The notes beneath the pieces are model-generated. The model did no database searches, had not been told where the DNA came from, and was given only the letters and a program-made list of their open reading frames with translations. Source: Rathayibacter oskolensis (lineage in GTDB: Bacteria > Actinomycetota > Actinomycetes > Actinomycetales > Microbacteriaceae). Taken from it: a stretch of DNA of 64,000 nt. The first letter of the stretch is position 1. Each line of letters opens with the position of its first letter. A program made the translations under genes and the position numbers. Positions 50,675 through 60,754 of this stretch are shown piece by piece. Location of the stretch: assembly GCF_900177245.1 (NCBI RefSeq), contig NZ_FXBM01000002.1:806001-870000 (forward strand), given 5' to 3'.

Positions 50675-51915
50675 CGGAGCGGCCCCACGTCCGCCTGCCG
50701 GCGATCGCCCGACCCCGGACCCTCCTCGCGTTCGTCGCGGTGGTCGCTCTGGTGGGTGCGACCGGATACCTGCTCGGAGCGTCCACGAGCTCGACCGCCG
50801 ACCTCGATGCGGTCGCGGCTCAGGCGCCGCCCGCGGTCGACGCGGCGGTCGAGCTCCGCTCGATCACTCCGGCCCGGTCGATCCAGGGCACGGTCGCCGC
50901 CGGCGACACCGTCACGGTGCCCTTCACCGGGATCACCGCTCCCGCCGTCCTCCCCTTCGTCACCGAGGTAGGGGCCGGTGCCGGTGCGGCGCTGACGAAC
51001 GGCGGGCTGCTGATCGCCGTCGCCGGGCAGCCCCGCATCGCGCTGCGCACGTCCTCTCCTCTCTACCGCGATCTCCGGGTAGGTGACGTCGGTGCCGACG
51101 TCGAGTCGTTCGAGGCGGCCCTGAAGGCGGCCGTGGGAGGGGAGTTCGACGTCGACGACACCGTCACCGCCCTGACGCTCGAGGCGGCCGAGGAGCTGTG
51201 GGACGGCCTCGGCTACGACCTCCCGTCGGAAGAGGGGGAGGCGACCGCCGCCTCCTCGACCGGGACGAGCGGAACGGCATCCACGTCGACCGTGACCCCG
51301 GCCGCGGCGCCCGGATCGCCTGCCGTGCCCGCCGCGACTCCGGCCGAGCCGGAGCCCTACGTCGACGTCACCCAGATCGTGCAGCTCCCGAGTGACTCGG
51401 TCACCGTCCTCAGCATCCTCGCTCCGGGAGACACGGCGACAGCCGACGCACCGCTCGCCACGCTGCAGACGAGTCCCCGCCGGATCGTGGCCCGGGCGAC
51501 CGTGGTCGATGCGGAGGCGTTCTCGCCGGAGGCGCCGCTCGTGCTCCGGACCGACGGGCGTTCGGAGCAGAGCGCCCGGGTCGGCCGGTTGGGAGACTTC
51601 GTCGACTCCGACGGGACCGCCCAGAGCGCTCCCGGGAGGGACGTCCTCGTCGACCTGCCGGCGGACTGGTCGGACCTGGCCGAGAGCTCGACGGTCACGA
51701 TCACGACCGTCGAGGCGGGAGCCCCCGTCCTGGCGGTGCCGCTCGCGGCCGTGCAGGACGCCTCCGCCGCGCCCTTCGTCGTCGTCGTTCGGGCGGCGGA
51801 GTTCGCCCGCGACGAGGAGGTGGCGATCACGGTGCTCGCATCGGGCGACGGCTGGGTGCAGATCGACGAGGCGTCCGGCCTGGTCGAGGGGGACTCGATC
51901 GCGGTGAGTCCGTGA
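50671..51915 (+). CDS. Membrane-anchored adaptor (cassette B)
   Basis: 414 residues. One N-terminal transmembrane helix (TLLAFVAVVALVGATGYLLGA, about 17-37), then HlyD/MacA-like halves (IRALRT-like core AALTNGGLLIAVAGQPRIALRT; later VLAVPLAAVQDASAAPFVVVV) separated by a domain that occupies the position of the peptidoglycan-binding-like insert of the cassette A protein (YRDLRVGDVGADVESFEAAL) and an Ala/Thr/Pro linker (about 190-230). It overlaps genes on both sides by 4 nt. Expected partner of the MacB-like transporter. Confidence 0.82.
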   Translation: MTERPHVRLPAIARPRTLLAFVAVVALVGATGYLLGASTSSTADLDAVAAQAPPAVDAAVELRSITPARSIQGTVAAGDTVTVPFTGITAPAVLPFVTEVGAGAGAALTNGGLLIAVAGQPRIALRTSSPLYRDLRVGDVGADVESFEAALKAAVGGEFDVDDTVTALTLEAAEELWDGLGYDLPSEEGEATAASSTGTSGTASTSTVTPAAAPGSPAVPAATPAEPEPYVDVTQIVQLPSDSVTVLSILAPGDTATADAPLATLQTSPRRIVARATVVDAEAFSPEAPLVLRTDGRSEQSARVGRLGDFVDSDGTAQSAPGRDVLVDLPADWSDLAESSTVTITTVEAGAPVLAVPLAAVQDASAAPFVVVVRAAEFARDEEVAITVLASGDGWVQIDEASGLVEGDSIAVSP

Positions 51916-53843
51916 CCGGGCCGCTCCTCTCCCTCCGCGGCGTCTCCCGCCGCTACGCCGGGTCGGCCGGCGCGCCTGCTCTCGACTCCGTCGACCTCGA
52001 CCTGCATGCAGGGGAGTTCGTCGCGGTGGTCGGCCGTTCGGGTGCGGGCAAGTCGACACTGCTCAACGTCCTCGGACTCCTCGACTCCGCCGACGCAGGA
52101 GAGTACCGGATCGCCGGTCTCGACGTGGCGACCCTCGCGGAGGCGGAGCGCGACGCCCTCCGCTCCCGGACCTTCGGCTTCGTGTTCCAGGACTCCTTCG
52201 TGCTGCCGAACGAGACCGTGGCGCGCAACGCCGCTCTCCCTCTCCGCATGCGGGGGGAGGCGCGCGACGCTCAGATCGGCGCGGTCGCCGAGGTCCTCGA
52301 CGAGTTCGGTCTGCTGCCGCTCGCGGAGCAGCCGGCGGGCACCCTGTCGGGAGGGGAGCGCCAGAGGACGGCTCTCGCGCGCGCGATCGTCGGCCGACCC
52401 GCTGTGATCCTCGCGGACGAGCCGACCGGCGACCTCGACTCGGGCACGACGGCCGTCGTCATGGACCTGCTCGTCGAGCTGCACCGCTCCGGCGTCACCG
52501 TCGTCCTCATCACGCACTCGGCCGAGGTCGCGGCCGTTGCCGAGCGCACCGTCCGGATCGCGGACGGCCGGATGGAGTCCGACACCGGCGCCACCGGAGC
52601 GGGGGAGCCGAGGACCGGATCGCCGGCCGATGGCGACTCTCCGACCCGGGCGTCCGTTCGCGCACCGCGGGCGCGCCGACGCGCCGGCTGGCTCCTCGGC
52701 GACGCGGTATCGGCGCTGCTGCTCTCGCCGGCCCGCACGGTGGGGATCCTCGCCGCCTTCGTGATCGCCGTCGCAGGACTCGTGACGTCGGTGGGCATGA
52801 GCGCGACCGCGGCGCAGCAGATCACCCAGCGGCTCGACTCCGCTGCGCTCGATCAGGTGACGGTGCGGATGCCCGCTGTCTCGAGCACCGAGGATCTCCG
52901 GCGCGCCGCCGAGGCGATCGGCTCGCTCGACGGCGTCCTCGCAGCGAGCCCGCGGACGACCCTGCCGGCCGCCGTCGCACGACCCGAGCGCTGGATCGGC
53001 GGCTCCTCGGTCACGACCGACGCGCCGGTGCTCGCTGTCGACCGGGCGTTCCTCGACGCGCTGCACCTCTCGGTCGCGCCGCGGACCGCGGCTGACTGGC
53101 TGGATGTCGAGGACACGGTGCCGGTCGCGCTGCTCGGACGCGGAGCGGCGGACGACCTGGGCATCCCGACCACGCGCACCGGGGACACGATCCGGATCGC
53201 GGGTCAGGCGGTGACCGTCGCGGGCTTCGTGACGTCCACGCCCCGGGATCCCGCGCTCGCCGAGTCGATCCTCGTCTCCCTGACCGACCTGACGGTGCCC
53301 CCGCAGTCGGACCTGCACGTCGTGGCGCGGACGGTCCCCGGACGGCCGGCCGCGATCGCGGAGTCCATCCCGCTCGCGGTCGATCCGGGCCGTCCCGAGA
53401 CCGTGGTCGTCCAGACGGTCGCAGACCTCCGCCTCCTGACGCGCGGAGTGAGCAGCGATCTCGCTGCGAACCTCCTCGTCATCTCGGCGGTGCTCCTCCT
53501 CCTCGTCTGCTTCAGCAGCGCCACCTCGATGTTCCTGACGGTGTCGGCGCGCACGCGCGAGATCGCGCTGCGCAGGGCGGTCGGCGCGACTCGGCGCGAC
53601 ATCCGAGGCCTCTTCCTCGTCGAGGGGACGGCGATCGGAGTCGCGGGCGGCCTCTCCGGTGCGGCGCTCGGCACGCTGACGACCACCGTGCTCAGTGCTC
53701 TGCAGGGCTGGTCGCCCGTCGTCGACCCGACGAGCGCGCTGGTCGGAGTCGCCGCGGGAGTGGGGGCCGGGGCGCTGTCCGCCGTCGGCCCGGCGCTGCG
53801 CGCCGCCCGCGTCGAACCCGCTCTGGCGCTGCGCGCGGGGTGA
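51912..53843 (+). CDS. MacB-like ABC transporter, fused ATPase and permease (cassette B)
   Basis: 643-residue homologue of the 32619 protein. ATPase: Walker A GRSGAGKST (about 42-50), FVFQDSFVLPNET, signature [15 protein letters not shown] (about 144-158), Walker B VILADEPTGDLD, H-loop LITHSA. Permease: first helix about 270-292, an extracytoplasmic domain, and three C-terminal helices with the FtsX motif RTREIALRRAVGATRRDIRGLFLVEG. In Walker B a Leu is Ala (ILADEP), common in lipoprotein-export relatives. Start GTG overlaps the adaptor stop (GTGA). Confidence 0.88.
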   Translation: MTGPLLSLRGVSRRYAGSAGAPALDSVDLDLHAGEFVAVVGRSGAGKSTLLNVLGLLDSADAGEYRIAGLDVATLAEAERDALRSRTFGFVFQDSFVLPNETVARNAALPLRMRGEARDAQIGAVAEVLDEFGLLPLAEQPAGTLSGGERQRTALARAIVGRPAVILADEPTGDLDSGTTAVVMDLLVELHRSGVTVVLITHSAEVAAVAERTVRIADGRMESDTGATGAGEPRTGSPADGDSPTRASVRAPRARRRAGWLLGDAVSALLLSPARTVGILAAFVIAVAGLVTSVGMSATAAQQITQRLDSAALDQVTVRMPAVSSTEDLRRAAEAIGSLDGVLAASPRTTLPAAVARPERWIGGSSVTTDAPVLAVDRAFLDALHLSVAPRTAADWLDVEDTVPVALLGRGAADDLGIPTTRTGDTIRIAGQAVTVAGFVTSTPRDPALAESILVSLTDLTVPPQSDLHVVARTVPGRPAAIAESIPLAVDPGRPETVVVQTVADLRLLTRGVSSDLAANLLVISAVLLLLVCFSSATSMFLTVSARTREIALRRAVGATRRDIRGLFLVEGTAIGVAGGLSGAALGTLTTTVLSALQGWSPVVDPTSALVGVAAGVGAGALSAVGPALRAARVEPALALRAG

Positions 53844-53920
53844 CCGACGCGGCCCTCGGAGGAGCGCCTCCGGGCACCGGGTGGACGCCGGAGGGACACG
53901 TGGATGTCGCCTGCGGGCCG

Positions 53921-53926
53921 TAGCGT
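53921..53926 (+). promoter_or_regulatory. -10 box of a leaderless promoter
   Basis: TAGCGT, 7-nt spacer, ATG 53934. It supports the chosen start of the phosphopantetheinyl-transferase-like gene. Confidence 0.5.
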
Positions 53927-53933
53927 CTGCGGC

Positions 53934-54569
53934 ATGACCGGACTCCCCCTCCTCGCCACCGACGACGTCCAGCTCCGCTGGGCCCGTCCCGAGGTGCTCG
54001 ACTCGTCGCGGCACCGGATGCTCCGCCTCCTCACCCTCGCCGAGCGCCTGCGCTACGAAGCCACCGGCCGCCGCGAGACGCGCGACAGCTTCCTCCTCGG
54101 CCGTGTCCTGGTCCGCGAGCTCGCCGCCGAGACCCTCGGCATCGACCCGCTCGAGATCATGGTCGACGCGCGCTGCGACCGCTGCGGAGGCCCGCACGGC
54201 CGCCCGGTCCTCGGTGGCGAGCACCCCGCTCTCGAGCGCATGCGGATCAGCATCGCCCACTGCGACGGCGCGGTCGTGGCCGCGCTCGCGACCGGCCGCG
54301 ATCTGGGCATCGACGCCGCGCGCACCAGGACCGTCCGCGACCGGGTCGCCTCGGGCGAGGCGACCGCCGAGCAGATCCTGCACGAGCTGCGCGCCCAGGC
54401 GGTCGCCAAGGCCGACGGTCGCGGCTCGACGAGCGAGGAGCCCGTCCGCTTCCGCACGCGCGAGGGTGCGACGGAGGCGTGGATCGAGGGCTCGGAGCGC
54501 TACTTCGCGGTCTCGGAGCCGATCGTGCACTCGGCGCTCGTGGTCACGCTGGCGGTCGCGCAGGACTGA
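53934..54569 (+). CDS. 4'-phosphopantetheinyl-transferase-like protein with altered active site
   Basis: 211 residues with the Sfp-type layout: RRETRDSFLLGRVLVRELAAETLGI (about 43-67), the CoA-binding segment CDRCGGPHGRPVL (about 80-92), RISIAHCDGAVVAAL (about 101-115) and LGIDAARTRT (about 120-129). In active enzymes the last reads G-I/V-D-x-E and is followed by W-x-x-K-E-A-x-x-K; here the Glu is Ala and the later segment is HELRAQAVAKADGRG, so the metal Glu and the Lys-Glu pair are missing. Either a diverged or a non-catalytic relative. Leaderless start. Confidence 0.7.
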   Translation: MTGLPLLATDDVQLRWARPEVLDSSRHRMLRLLTLAERLRYEATGRRETRDSFLLGRVLVRELAAETLGIDPLEIMVDARCDRCGGPHGRPVLGGEHPALERMRISIAHCDGAVVAALATGRDLGIDAARTRTVRDRVASGEATAEQILHELRAQAVAKADGRGSTSEEPVRFRTREGATEAWIEGSERYFAVSEPIVHSALVVTLAVAQD

Positions 54570-54584
54570 CAGGGGCCGCCCCGG

Positions 54585-55961
54585 TCACCGCGGCGCGCGC
54601 ACCGTCGCCAGCGAGTCGACGTGCAGCGGCGCGGTCTGCCAGCGCGCCGAGAACGTCCCGCTCTCCGGCGACACCCGCACCTGCAGTCGGTGCGGTGTCT
54701 CGAGGAAGACCACGTCGACCAGCAGTGCTCCGTCCTCCGCCCGGCCGGCGCCGGCCGCATGCACCCCGGAGGCGACCCACTCGCCGGTCCCCGGCGCGAG
54801 CAGCAGCCGCTCGTCACCCTCGATCAGGGCGATGGTCCAGGGGTCGCCCCCTGCGATCTCCACCGCTGTCAGGGAGGAGGGCTCCGAGCCTGTGGCGGGG
54901 GAGTAGCGGCCCGGTGCGGGAGCGTCGGCCGCCGACGCGAGAGGAGGCAGGGCGAGCGAGGCCAGGCGCGCGGCCAGCGCCGCGTCCGCCTCCGCCGACG
55001 AGGCGCGGCCGACGGCCGGCAGCAGGTGCTCCCAGACGCCCGCCAGCAGCGCCCCGGTGTCGGTGGTCTGCCCGGTGATCGCGACGACGAGGTCGTGCTC
55101 GGGCACGATCAGGCTGAACTGACCGTAGGCGCCGTCGGCGCGGTAGCCGTGCTGGGAGCGCCAGAACTGGAAGCCGTACCCCTGCACCCAGTCGGTGCCG
55201 CCCTCGCCGGGGGTGGCGATGTGGGCGCGCGACGCCTCGGCGACCCACTCCGGAGTGAGCAGCTGCTCGCCGTTCCAGCGGCCGTCCTGCAGATAGAGGA
55301 GTCCGAGCTTCGCGGCGTCCTCCGTCGTCGCGTGCAGTCCGCTGTAGCCGATCTCGCGCCCCGACTCGTCACGGGTCCAGGCGACCTCGCCGATCCCGAG
55401 CGGGTCGAGGAGTCGCGGCCGCAGGTAGTCGACGAGCGACTCGCCGCTCACGCGCTGCACGATCGCGGCGGCGGCGAACGTGCACGGCTGGTTGTAGGCG
55501 AAGACGCTGCCCGGCTCCTCCTCGGGAGGCGTGAGCAGGAAGCCGCGGACCATGTCGACCGGGTCGATCTCGCGGGCCCGATCGATCGTCTCGCTGCGGT
55601 GGCCGCTGGCCATGGCGAGGACGTCGCGGATGCGGATCCTCCGCGAGCGCGGATCCGTCACCTCGGCGTCGAGCTCGGGGAAGTGGGAGAGGACGGTGTC
55701 GTCGAGGTCGAGCAGCCCCTCGGCGGCGGCGAGTCCGACGGCCGTCGAGGTGAAGCTCTTGCTGAGCGAGTAGAAGAGGTGGAGGCGCTCGGCGCTGTAG
55801 GGCGACCACCAGCCCTCGGCGATGACCTCGCCGCCGTGGACGATCACGAGCCCGTGCAGCTCGACCCCCTCCGCGGCCTCGAGCGCATCGAGGAGGTCGA
55901 GGACGCCGCGGGCGTCGACGGACTGGGCGGACGGAGTGCTTCTCGGCAGTGAGACGGTCAT
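54585..55961 (-). CDS. Beta-lactamase-fold serine hydrolase (class C-like)
   Basis: 458 residues of the AmpC/esterase EstB/DAP superfamily. Catalytic SLSK tetrad motif in FYSLSKSFTSTAVGLAAAEG (Ser about 66), Tyr motif in FAYNQPCTFAAAAI (Y-N, about 157-158), and the third-box region YGQFSLIVPEHDLVVAITGQT. No signal peptide, so it is likely cytoplasmic; a C-terminal beta domain (about 340-458) of lipocalin-like type follows. Probably an esterase or D-amino-acid peptidase rather than a resistance enzyme. TAGCAT lies 6 nt before the ATG. Confidence 0.88.
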   Translation of the reverse strand: MTVSLPRSTPSAQSVDARGVLDLLDALEAAEGVELHGLVIVHGGEVIAEGWWSPYSAERLHLFYSLSKSFTSTAVGLAAAEGLLDLDDTVLSHFPELDAEVTDPRSRRIRIRDVLAMASGHRSETIDRAREIDPVDMVRGFLLTPPEEEPGSVFAYNQPCTFAAAAIVQRVSGESLVDYLRPRLLDPLGIGEVAWTRDESGREIGYSGLHATTEDAAKLGLLYLQDGRWNGEQLLTPEWVAEASRAHIATPGEGGTDWVQGYGFQFWRSQHGYRADGAYGQFSLIVPEHDLVVAITGQTTDTGALLAGVWEHLLPAVGRASSAEADAALAARLASLALPPLASAADAPAPGRYSPATGSEPSSLTAVEIAGGDPWTIALIEGDERLLLAPGTGEWVASGVHAAGAGRAEDGALLVDVVFLETPHRLQVRVSPESGTFSARWQTAPLHVDSLATVRAPR

Positions 55962-55967
55962 GCTCCG

Positions 55968-55973
55968 ATGCTA
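55968..55973 (-). promoter_or_regulatory. -10 box of a leaderless promoter
   Basis: Minus-strand TAGCAT, spacer CGGAGC, ATG 55961. It drives the serine hydrolase gene, separating it from the sugar operon upstream. Confidence 0.5.
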
Positions 55974-55980
55974 CGGCCGG

Positions 55981-56577
55981 CTATGCGACCGTCTCGGCGG
56001 GGAACGGGCCGAGCCCGAGGAGGAAGCGCAGGATCTCCTCCGCCGGGGCCCGCACGGCGGGGCCGCGGCCGAGCTCCCACTCCGCATCCGTCGGGACGAG
56101 AGAGCGACCGCGGATCGCCGCGCGGATGGGCAGCGGACCGCGCTGGAGCCGATCGAGCGCGACAGCGCCCGAGATGCGGGAGGGGAGGCCGAGGTCCGAG
56201 GCGAGGGCGAGCTCGACGCGGACCACCTCGACGAGCTCAGCGACACCGCTCGGGCCGCGCCCCGCCCGCCGCGACGAGGCGAGCGCGGCGAGAGCTCCGG
56301 CGAGAGCCGGCGTCTCGGGGGGAGCGGCGGCCTCGCGCGCGCCGATGCGCGTCGCGAGGCGCTGGCCGGTGCTGCTCGAGAGCCGCACGATCAGCTCGCC
56401 GAGCAGAGCCCCGGAGACGGCACCGGCCGCCTCCTCCTCCATGACGGAGGGGGAGACGGCCAGGACCGCGAGGTGATCGAGCCGGTCGGCGACCGGCAGC
56501 CGCCAGTCGTTGCTGACCGTCGACTCGTCGGACGACGGCCCGGTGCTCAGCGGGAGGAACCGCGACCAGTCGGGCAC
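55981..56577 (-). CDS. Hypothetical protein, tail gene of the mms operon
   Basis: 198 residues, soluble, no signal peptide. GTG start 11 nt after the mmsB stop, so it belongs to the sugar operon. The C-terminal segment (IRGRSLVPTDAEWELGRGP, about 150-168, then APAEEILRFLLGL) is reminiscent of the C-terminal domain of mycothiol-dependent maleylpyruvate-isomerase-family proteins (SCP2-like), but the N-terminal DinB half of that family is absent. Function unknown. Confidence 0.6.
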   Translation of the reverse strand: MPDWSRFLPLSTGPSSDESTVSNDWRLPVADRLDHLAVLAVSPSVMEEEAAGAVSGALLGELIVRLSSSTGQRLATRIGAREAAAPPETPALAGALAALASSRRAGRGPSGVAELVEVVRVELALASDLGLPSRISGAVALDRLQRGPLPIRAAIRGRSLVPTDAEWELGRGPAVRAPAEEILRFLLGLGPFPAETVA

Positions 56578-56588
56578 GACTGCCGGGC

Positions 56589-57824
56589 CTAGCGCCCGCC
56601 CGAGCGGCGCTTGTTGTAGACGTCGAAGGCGACCGCCAGCAGCAGCACGAGGCCCTTGACCGCCTGCTGCCACTCGACACCGATGCTCATGATCGACATG
56701 CCGTTGTTCAGGACGCCGATGATCAGACCGCCGATGATGGCGCCGCCGATCGTGCCGACTCCGCCCTGCACCGCCGCGCCGCCGATGAAGGCGGCCGAGA
56801 TGGCCTCGAGCTCGAAGCCGTCGCCCGCCTTCGGGCCGGCCAGGTTGAGGCGGGCGGTGAAGACGAGACCGGCGAGCGCCGCCAGGACGCCCATGTTCAC
56901 GAACAGCCAGAAGGTGACGTTGCGGGTCTTGATGCCCGAGAGCTCCGCCGCGTGCAGGTTGCCGCCGATGGCGTAGACGTGACGGCCGAAGACCGAGCGG
57001 TTCATCACGACGCCGTAGATCATCACGAGCACGGCCAGCACGATCAGGGTCACCGGGATGCCCTTGAAGCTGGCGAGAGCGAAGGCGAAGGCGCCGATGA
57101 CGAGCGCGACCAGCACGAGCTTGGTGACGAACCACGCGCCGGGCTCGACGCTCTGGTTGTACTTCTGGCGACCGCGGCGGGTGCGCACCGACTGCACGGT
57201 GAACGCGACGATCGCGAGCGCGCCGACGCCGAGCGACAGCGGATCGAGAGCGGTCTCGCCGAAGAGGTCGGTCAGGAAGCCGTTCCCCAGGGCGCGGTAC
57301 TCGGTGGGGAAGGAGCCGATGTTCGCATTGCCGAGCACCACGAGCGCCAGGCCTCGGAAGATCAGCATGCCCGCCAGGGTCACGATGAACGCGGGTATCC
57401 CGACGTAGGCGATCCAGAAGCCCTGCCAGGCTCCGACCAGGGCGCCGATCAGCAGCGACAGGACGATCGAGAGCCACCAGGGCAGCCCCATGTTCACGGC
57501 GAAGACGCCCGAGACGGCTCCGACGAACGCGGCGATCGAGCCGACCGAGAGGTCGATGTGCCCGGCCACGATGACCATCACCATGCCGATGGCGAGGATC
57601 AGGATGTAGCCGTTCTGGACGATCAGGTTCGAGATGTTCTGCGGACGCAGGAGGATCCCGTTGGTCATGATCTGGAACAGCAGCACCACCACGATGAGGG
57701 CGATGAAGATGCCGTTCTTGCCGAGATCGCCGAGCACGTGGCTCAGCCGCTTCGTGAACGCGTTCTCGACGGGCTTCACCTGCGCTCCCGCCGCGGTCGA
57801 CGGTTCGTTCTGCAGATCGGTCAT
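56589..57824 (-). CDS. mmsB: Monosaccharide ABC transporter permease
   Basis: Membrane subunit of a carbohydrate (CUT2) importer of the MmsAB/GguAB-ChvE type for xylose, arabinose, galactose and similar pentoses/hexoses. 411 residues, about 10 helices; conserved [17 protein letters not shown] (about 86-102), [20 protein letters not shown] and [20 protein letters not shown] (about 346-365). ATG with GGAGAAG upstream overlaps the mmsA stop by 4 nt. Second of two membrane-complex genes; a tail gene of unknown function follows. Confidence 0.92.
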   Translation of the reverse strand: MTDLQNEPSTAAGAQVKPVENAFTKRLSHVLGDLGKNGIFIALIVVVLLFQIMTNGILLRPQNISNLIVQNGYILILAIGMVMVIVAGHIDLSVGSIAAFVGAVSGVFAVNMGLPWWLSIVLSLLIGALVGAWQGFWIAYVGIPAFIVTLAGMLIFRGLALVVLGNANIGSFPTEYRALGNGFLTDLFGETALDPLSLGVGALAIVAFTVQSVRTRRGRQKYNQSVEPGAWFVTKLVLVALVIGAFAFALASFKGIPVTLIVLAVLVMIYGVVMNRSVFGRHVYAIGGNLHAAELSGIKTRNVTFWLFVNMGVLAALAGLVFTARLNLAGPKAGDGFELEAISAAFIGGAAVQGGVGTIGGAIIGGLIIGVLNNGMSIMSIGVEWQQAVKGLVLLLAVAFDVYNKRRSGGR

Positions 57825-59350
57825 CGTTGCTTCTCCTGAGTCATGAGGGTGAGGACCGCCTCCGGCGTCGCCTCGGCGATGGGCAGCTCGCCCGTGATGC
57901 GGCCCTCCGACAGCGCGTAGACGCGGTCGCAGATGCCGAGAAGCTCGGGCAGCTCGGAGGAGATCACGATGATCCCCTTACCCTCCGCCGCGAGCCGGTT
58001 GATGATCGTGTAGATCTCGTACTTCGCTCCCACGTCGATGCCGCGGGTGGGCTCGTCGAGGATGAGGACGTCCGGGTCGGAGTAGATCCACTTCGACAGG
58101 ACGACCTTCTGCTGGTTGCCGCCCGAGAGCTTGCCGGTCTTGGCGAGCACCGTGGGCGACTTGATGTTCATGCTCGAGCGGTACTCGTTCGCGACCTCGA
58201 ACTCGCGGTTGTCGTCGACCAGACCGCCGCGCGCGACCTTCCCGAGGGAGGCGAGCGAGATGTTCCGCTTGATGTCGTCGATGAGGTTGAGGCCGTAGTA
58301 CTTGCGGTCCTCGGTGGCGTAGGCGAGGCCGTGGGCGATCGCCTCCGACACGTTGCGGATGCGGATCTCCTTGCCGGCCTTGAAGACCTGGCCCGAGATG
58401 CGGCTGCCGTAGGAGCGGCCGAAGAGGCTCATCGCGAATTCGGTGCGTCCGGCGCCCATGAGCCCGGCGATGCCGACGATCTCGCCGCGGTGCACCGTGA
58501 GGTTCACCTTGTCGACCATCACGCGGGACGGGTCCTGCGGGTGGTGCGCGGTCCAGTCGACGACCCGGAGGATCTCCTCGCCGATGTGCGGCGTGTGGTC
58601 GGGGTAGCGGTGGTCGAGATCGCGCCCGACCATGTCCTTGATGATGCGGTCCTCGGTGACGTCGTCGTGGGCGATCGTCTCGATGGTCTTGCCGTCTCGG
58701 ATGACCGTGACGGTGTCGGCGATCTTCTTGATCTCGTTCAGCTTGTGGCTGATGATGATCGACGTGATCCCCTGCTCCTTGAGGTGCAGGATCAGGTCGA
58801 GCAGGTGATCCGAGTCGTCGTCGTTGAGTGCGGCGGTGGGCTCGTCGAGGATGAGCAGCTTGACCCGCTTCGAGAGCGCCTTCGCGATCTCGACGAGCTG
58901 CTGCTTGCCGACTCCGAGGTCCTGGATCTTGGTCGTCGGGTTCTCGCGCAGACCGACCCGGGCCAGCAGCGCGGCCGCCTCCTGGTTGGTCTTGTTCCAG
59001 TCGATCAGCCCGGCGAAGCCGCGGACCTCGTTGCCGAGGAAGATGTTCTCGGCGATCGAGAGGTAGGGGCTGAGCGCCAGCTCCTGGTGGATGATGACGA
59101 TGCCCTTCGCCTCCGAGTCGCGGATGCTGGCGAACTGCATCACGTCGCCCTCGAAGACGATGTCGCCCTCGTAGGTGCCGTGCGGGTACACCCCGGACAG
59201 CACCTTCATCAGCGTCGACTTGCCGGCGCCGTTCTCGCCGCAGATGGCGTGGACCTCGCCGCGCTCCGCGTTGAGGGTGACGTCCTGCAGCGCCTTCACG
59301 CCCGGGAACGTCTTGGTGATGCCGCGCATCTCGAGGATGTTCGTGGTCAC
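57821..59350 (-). CDS. mmsA: Monosaccharide ABC transporter ATPase, two nucleotide-binding domains
   Basis: Energy subunit of the CUT2 importer, about 509 residues. Domain 1: Walker [10 protein letters not shown], signature-like [15 protein letters not shown], Walker [13 protein letters not shown]-loop IISHKL. Domain 2: degenerate Walker [10 protein letters not shown], signature [14 protein letters not shown], Walker [13 protein letters not shown], as usual for the family. Start is set at GTG 59350 with GGAGG 5 nt upstream; ATG 59362 has GAAGGA touching it, which is poor spacing. The long gap to the upstream binding-protein gene holds copy 3 of the structured element. Confidence 0.92.
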   Translation of the reverse strand: MTTNILEMRGITKTFPGVKALQDVTLNAERGEVHAICGENGAGKSTLMKVLSGVYPHGTYEGDIVFEGDVMQFASIRDSEAKGIVIIHQELALSPYLSIAENIFLGNEVRGFAGLIDWNKTNQEAAALLARVGLRENPTTKIQDLGVGKQQLVEIAKALSKRVKLLILDEPTAALNDDDSDHLLDLILHLKEQGITSIIISHKLNEIKKIADTVTVIRDGKTIETIAHDDVTEDRIIKDMVGRDLDHRYPDHTPHIGEEILRVVDWTAHHPQDPSRVMVDKVNLTVHRGEIVGIAGLMGAGRTEFAMSLFGRSYGSRISGQVFKAGKEIRIRNVSEAIAHGLAYATEDRKYYGLNLIDDIKRNISLASLGKVARGGLVDDNREFEVANEYRSSMNIKSPTVLAKTGKLSGGNQQKVVLSKWIYSDPDVLILDEPTRGIDVGAKYEIYTIINRLAAEGKGIIVISSELPELLGICDRVYALSEGRITGELPIAEATPEAVLTLMTQEKQR

Positions 59351-59448
59351 GTACGCCTCCATTCCTTCATAGAGCCGGGCCCCCTCGCGGGGGCCCGGCG
59401 GACTTCAGCAACAGCTTGAGCACACGTCTCTCGGTCGGGAGACGTTGT

Positions 59449-59550
59449 TCGCGGTTCTCGGTGGGGTGAGATGCAAGGCGGAGGAGGGCGCGATACCGGA
59501 GGTATCGCAACCGACGACAACGCCGCAGATCACCCCGCCGAGGACCGCGA
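59449..59550 (-). repeat. Conserved structured element, copy 3 (between chvE and mmsA)
   Basis: Minus strand, sense to the operon, starting 4 nt after the binding-protein stop. Outer arms 59525-59550 and 59449-59474 pair at 22 of 26 positions; inner 19-nt hairpin at 59490-59508 (GCGATACC-TCC-GGTATCGC in sense); conserved GGCGTTGTCGTCGGT and CCTCCTCCGCCTTGCA. It probably favours binding-protein mRNA over the ATPase and permease mRNA. Nothing else is seen in 59363-59554. Confidence 0.75.
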
Positions 59551-59554
59551 GGGG

Positions 59555-60685
59555 TCAGCCGTTGACTTCGGCGTCGGTGTAGTAGCCGCCGTCGACGAGG
59601 ACCGACTGGATCTGGTCCTTGGTGACGATGACCGGGTCGAGGAGGTAGGACGGGACGACCTTCTCGCCGTTGTCGTACGTCTCGGTGTCGTTGACCTCGG
59701 GCTCGGTGCCCTCGAGCACGGCCTGAGCCATCGAGACGGCCTCCTTGGCGAGCTCGCGGGTGTCCTTGTAGATGGTCGCGTACTGCTCGCCGGCGATGAT
59801 CGCCTTGACGGAGTCGAGCTCGGCGTCCTGGCCGGTGATGACCGGGAAGTCGGTGCCGACGGTGTAGCCGGCGTCGGTGAGCGCCGAGATGATGCCGCGG
59901 CTCAGGCCGTCGTAGGGCGAGAGGACGCCCTGGACCTTGGATCCGTCGGAGTACGTCTTGGTGAGGATGTCCTCCATGCGGCTCTGCGCCACCTCGCCGT
60001 CCCAGCGGAGCGTCGCGACGGTGTTGAAGTCGGTCTCGCCGCTCTTCACGTCGAGCACGCCCTCGTCGATGTAGGGCTGGAGGGTGTCCATCGCGCCGTT
60101 GAAGAAGAACGTGGCGTTGTTGTCGTCGGGGCTTCCGGCGAACAGCTCGATGTTGAACGGACCGGCGGGAGCGTCGGCTGCCGCGGCGCCCTCGAGGTCG
60201 GTCAGGCCGAGGCCGGCGAGGAGCGAGGTGGCCTGCTGGACGCCGACCTTGTAGTTGTCGAACGTCGCGTAGTAGTCGACGTTCTCGGAGTCGCGGATCA
60301 GGCGGTCGTAGGCGATGACCGGGATGTCGTTCGCGGCCGCCTCCTCGAGCACGCTCGTCAGGGTCGTGCCGTCGATCGAGGCGACGATCAGGGCCTTCGC
60401 GCCCTTGGTGATCATGTTCTCGATCTGCGAGACCTGGGTGGGGATGTCGTCCTCTGCGTACTGCAGGTCGACCTCGTAGCCGGCCTCCTCGAGCTGCGAC
60501 TTGACGTTGTCGCCGTCGGCGATCCAGCGCTCCGAGGACTTGGTGGGCATCGCGACGCCGACGAGGCCGCCGTCGCCCGAGCCCGAACCGGAGCCGGAGT
60601 CGGATCCGCCGGCGCAGCCGGCGAGGGAGAGGATCATCGCTCCGCCGGCGATGCCGGCGACGAGAGCGCGCTTCATTGTGGTCAC
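59555..60685 (-). CDS. chvE: Multiple-sugar-binding lipoprotein (ChvE-like)
   Basis: Solute-binding protein of the CUT2 family, 376 residues. Signal peptide with lipobox LSLAGC (Cys about 24), a Gly/Ser/Asp linker, then the ribose/xylose-type fold: [20 protein letters not shown] (about 40-59), [38 protein letters not shown] (about 123-150), [15 protein letters not shown] and [31 protein letters not shown]. Start GTG 60685 is chosen because GAAGGA lies 6 nt upstream; ATG 60676 has poor spacing. First gene of the sugar operon, behind a LacI-type operator. Confidence 0.93.
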   Translation of the reverse strand: MTTMKRALVAGIAGGAMILSLAGCAGGSDSGSGSGSGDGGLVGVAMPTKSSERWIADGDNVKSQLEEAGYEVDLQYAEDDIPTQVSQIENMITKGAKALIVASIDGTTLTSVLEEAAANDIPVIAYDRLIRDSENVDYYATFDNYKVGVQQATSLLAGLGLTDLEGAAAADAPAGPFNIELFAGSPDDNNATFFFNGAMDTLQPYIDEGVLDVKSGETDFNTVATLRWDGEVAQSRMEDILTKTYSDGSKVQGVLSPYDGLSRGIISALTDAGYTVGTDFPVITGQDAELDSVKAIIAGEQYATIYKDTRELAKEAVSMAQAVLEGTEPEVNDTETYDNGEKVVPSYLLDPVIVTKDQIQSVLVDGGYYTDAEVNG

Positions 60686-60754
60686 TGTGTTTCCTTCGTC
60701 ATTGAATGCAGTGGGGGGTCGCCGCTGCGGTGCGTGCGTGCGGTGGTGATGCCC

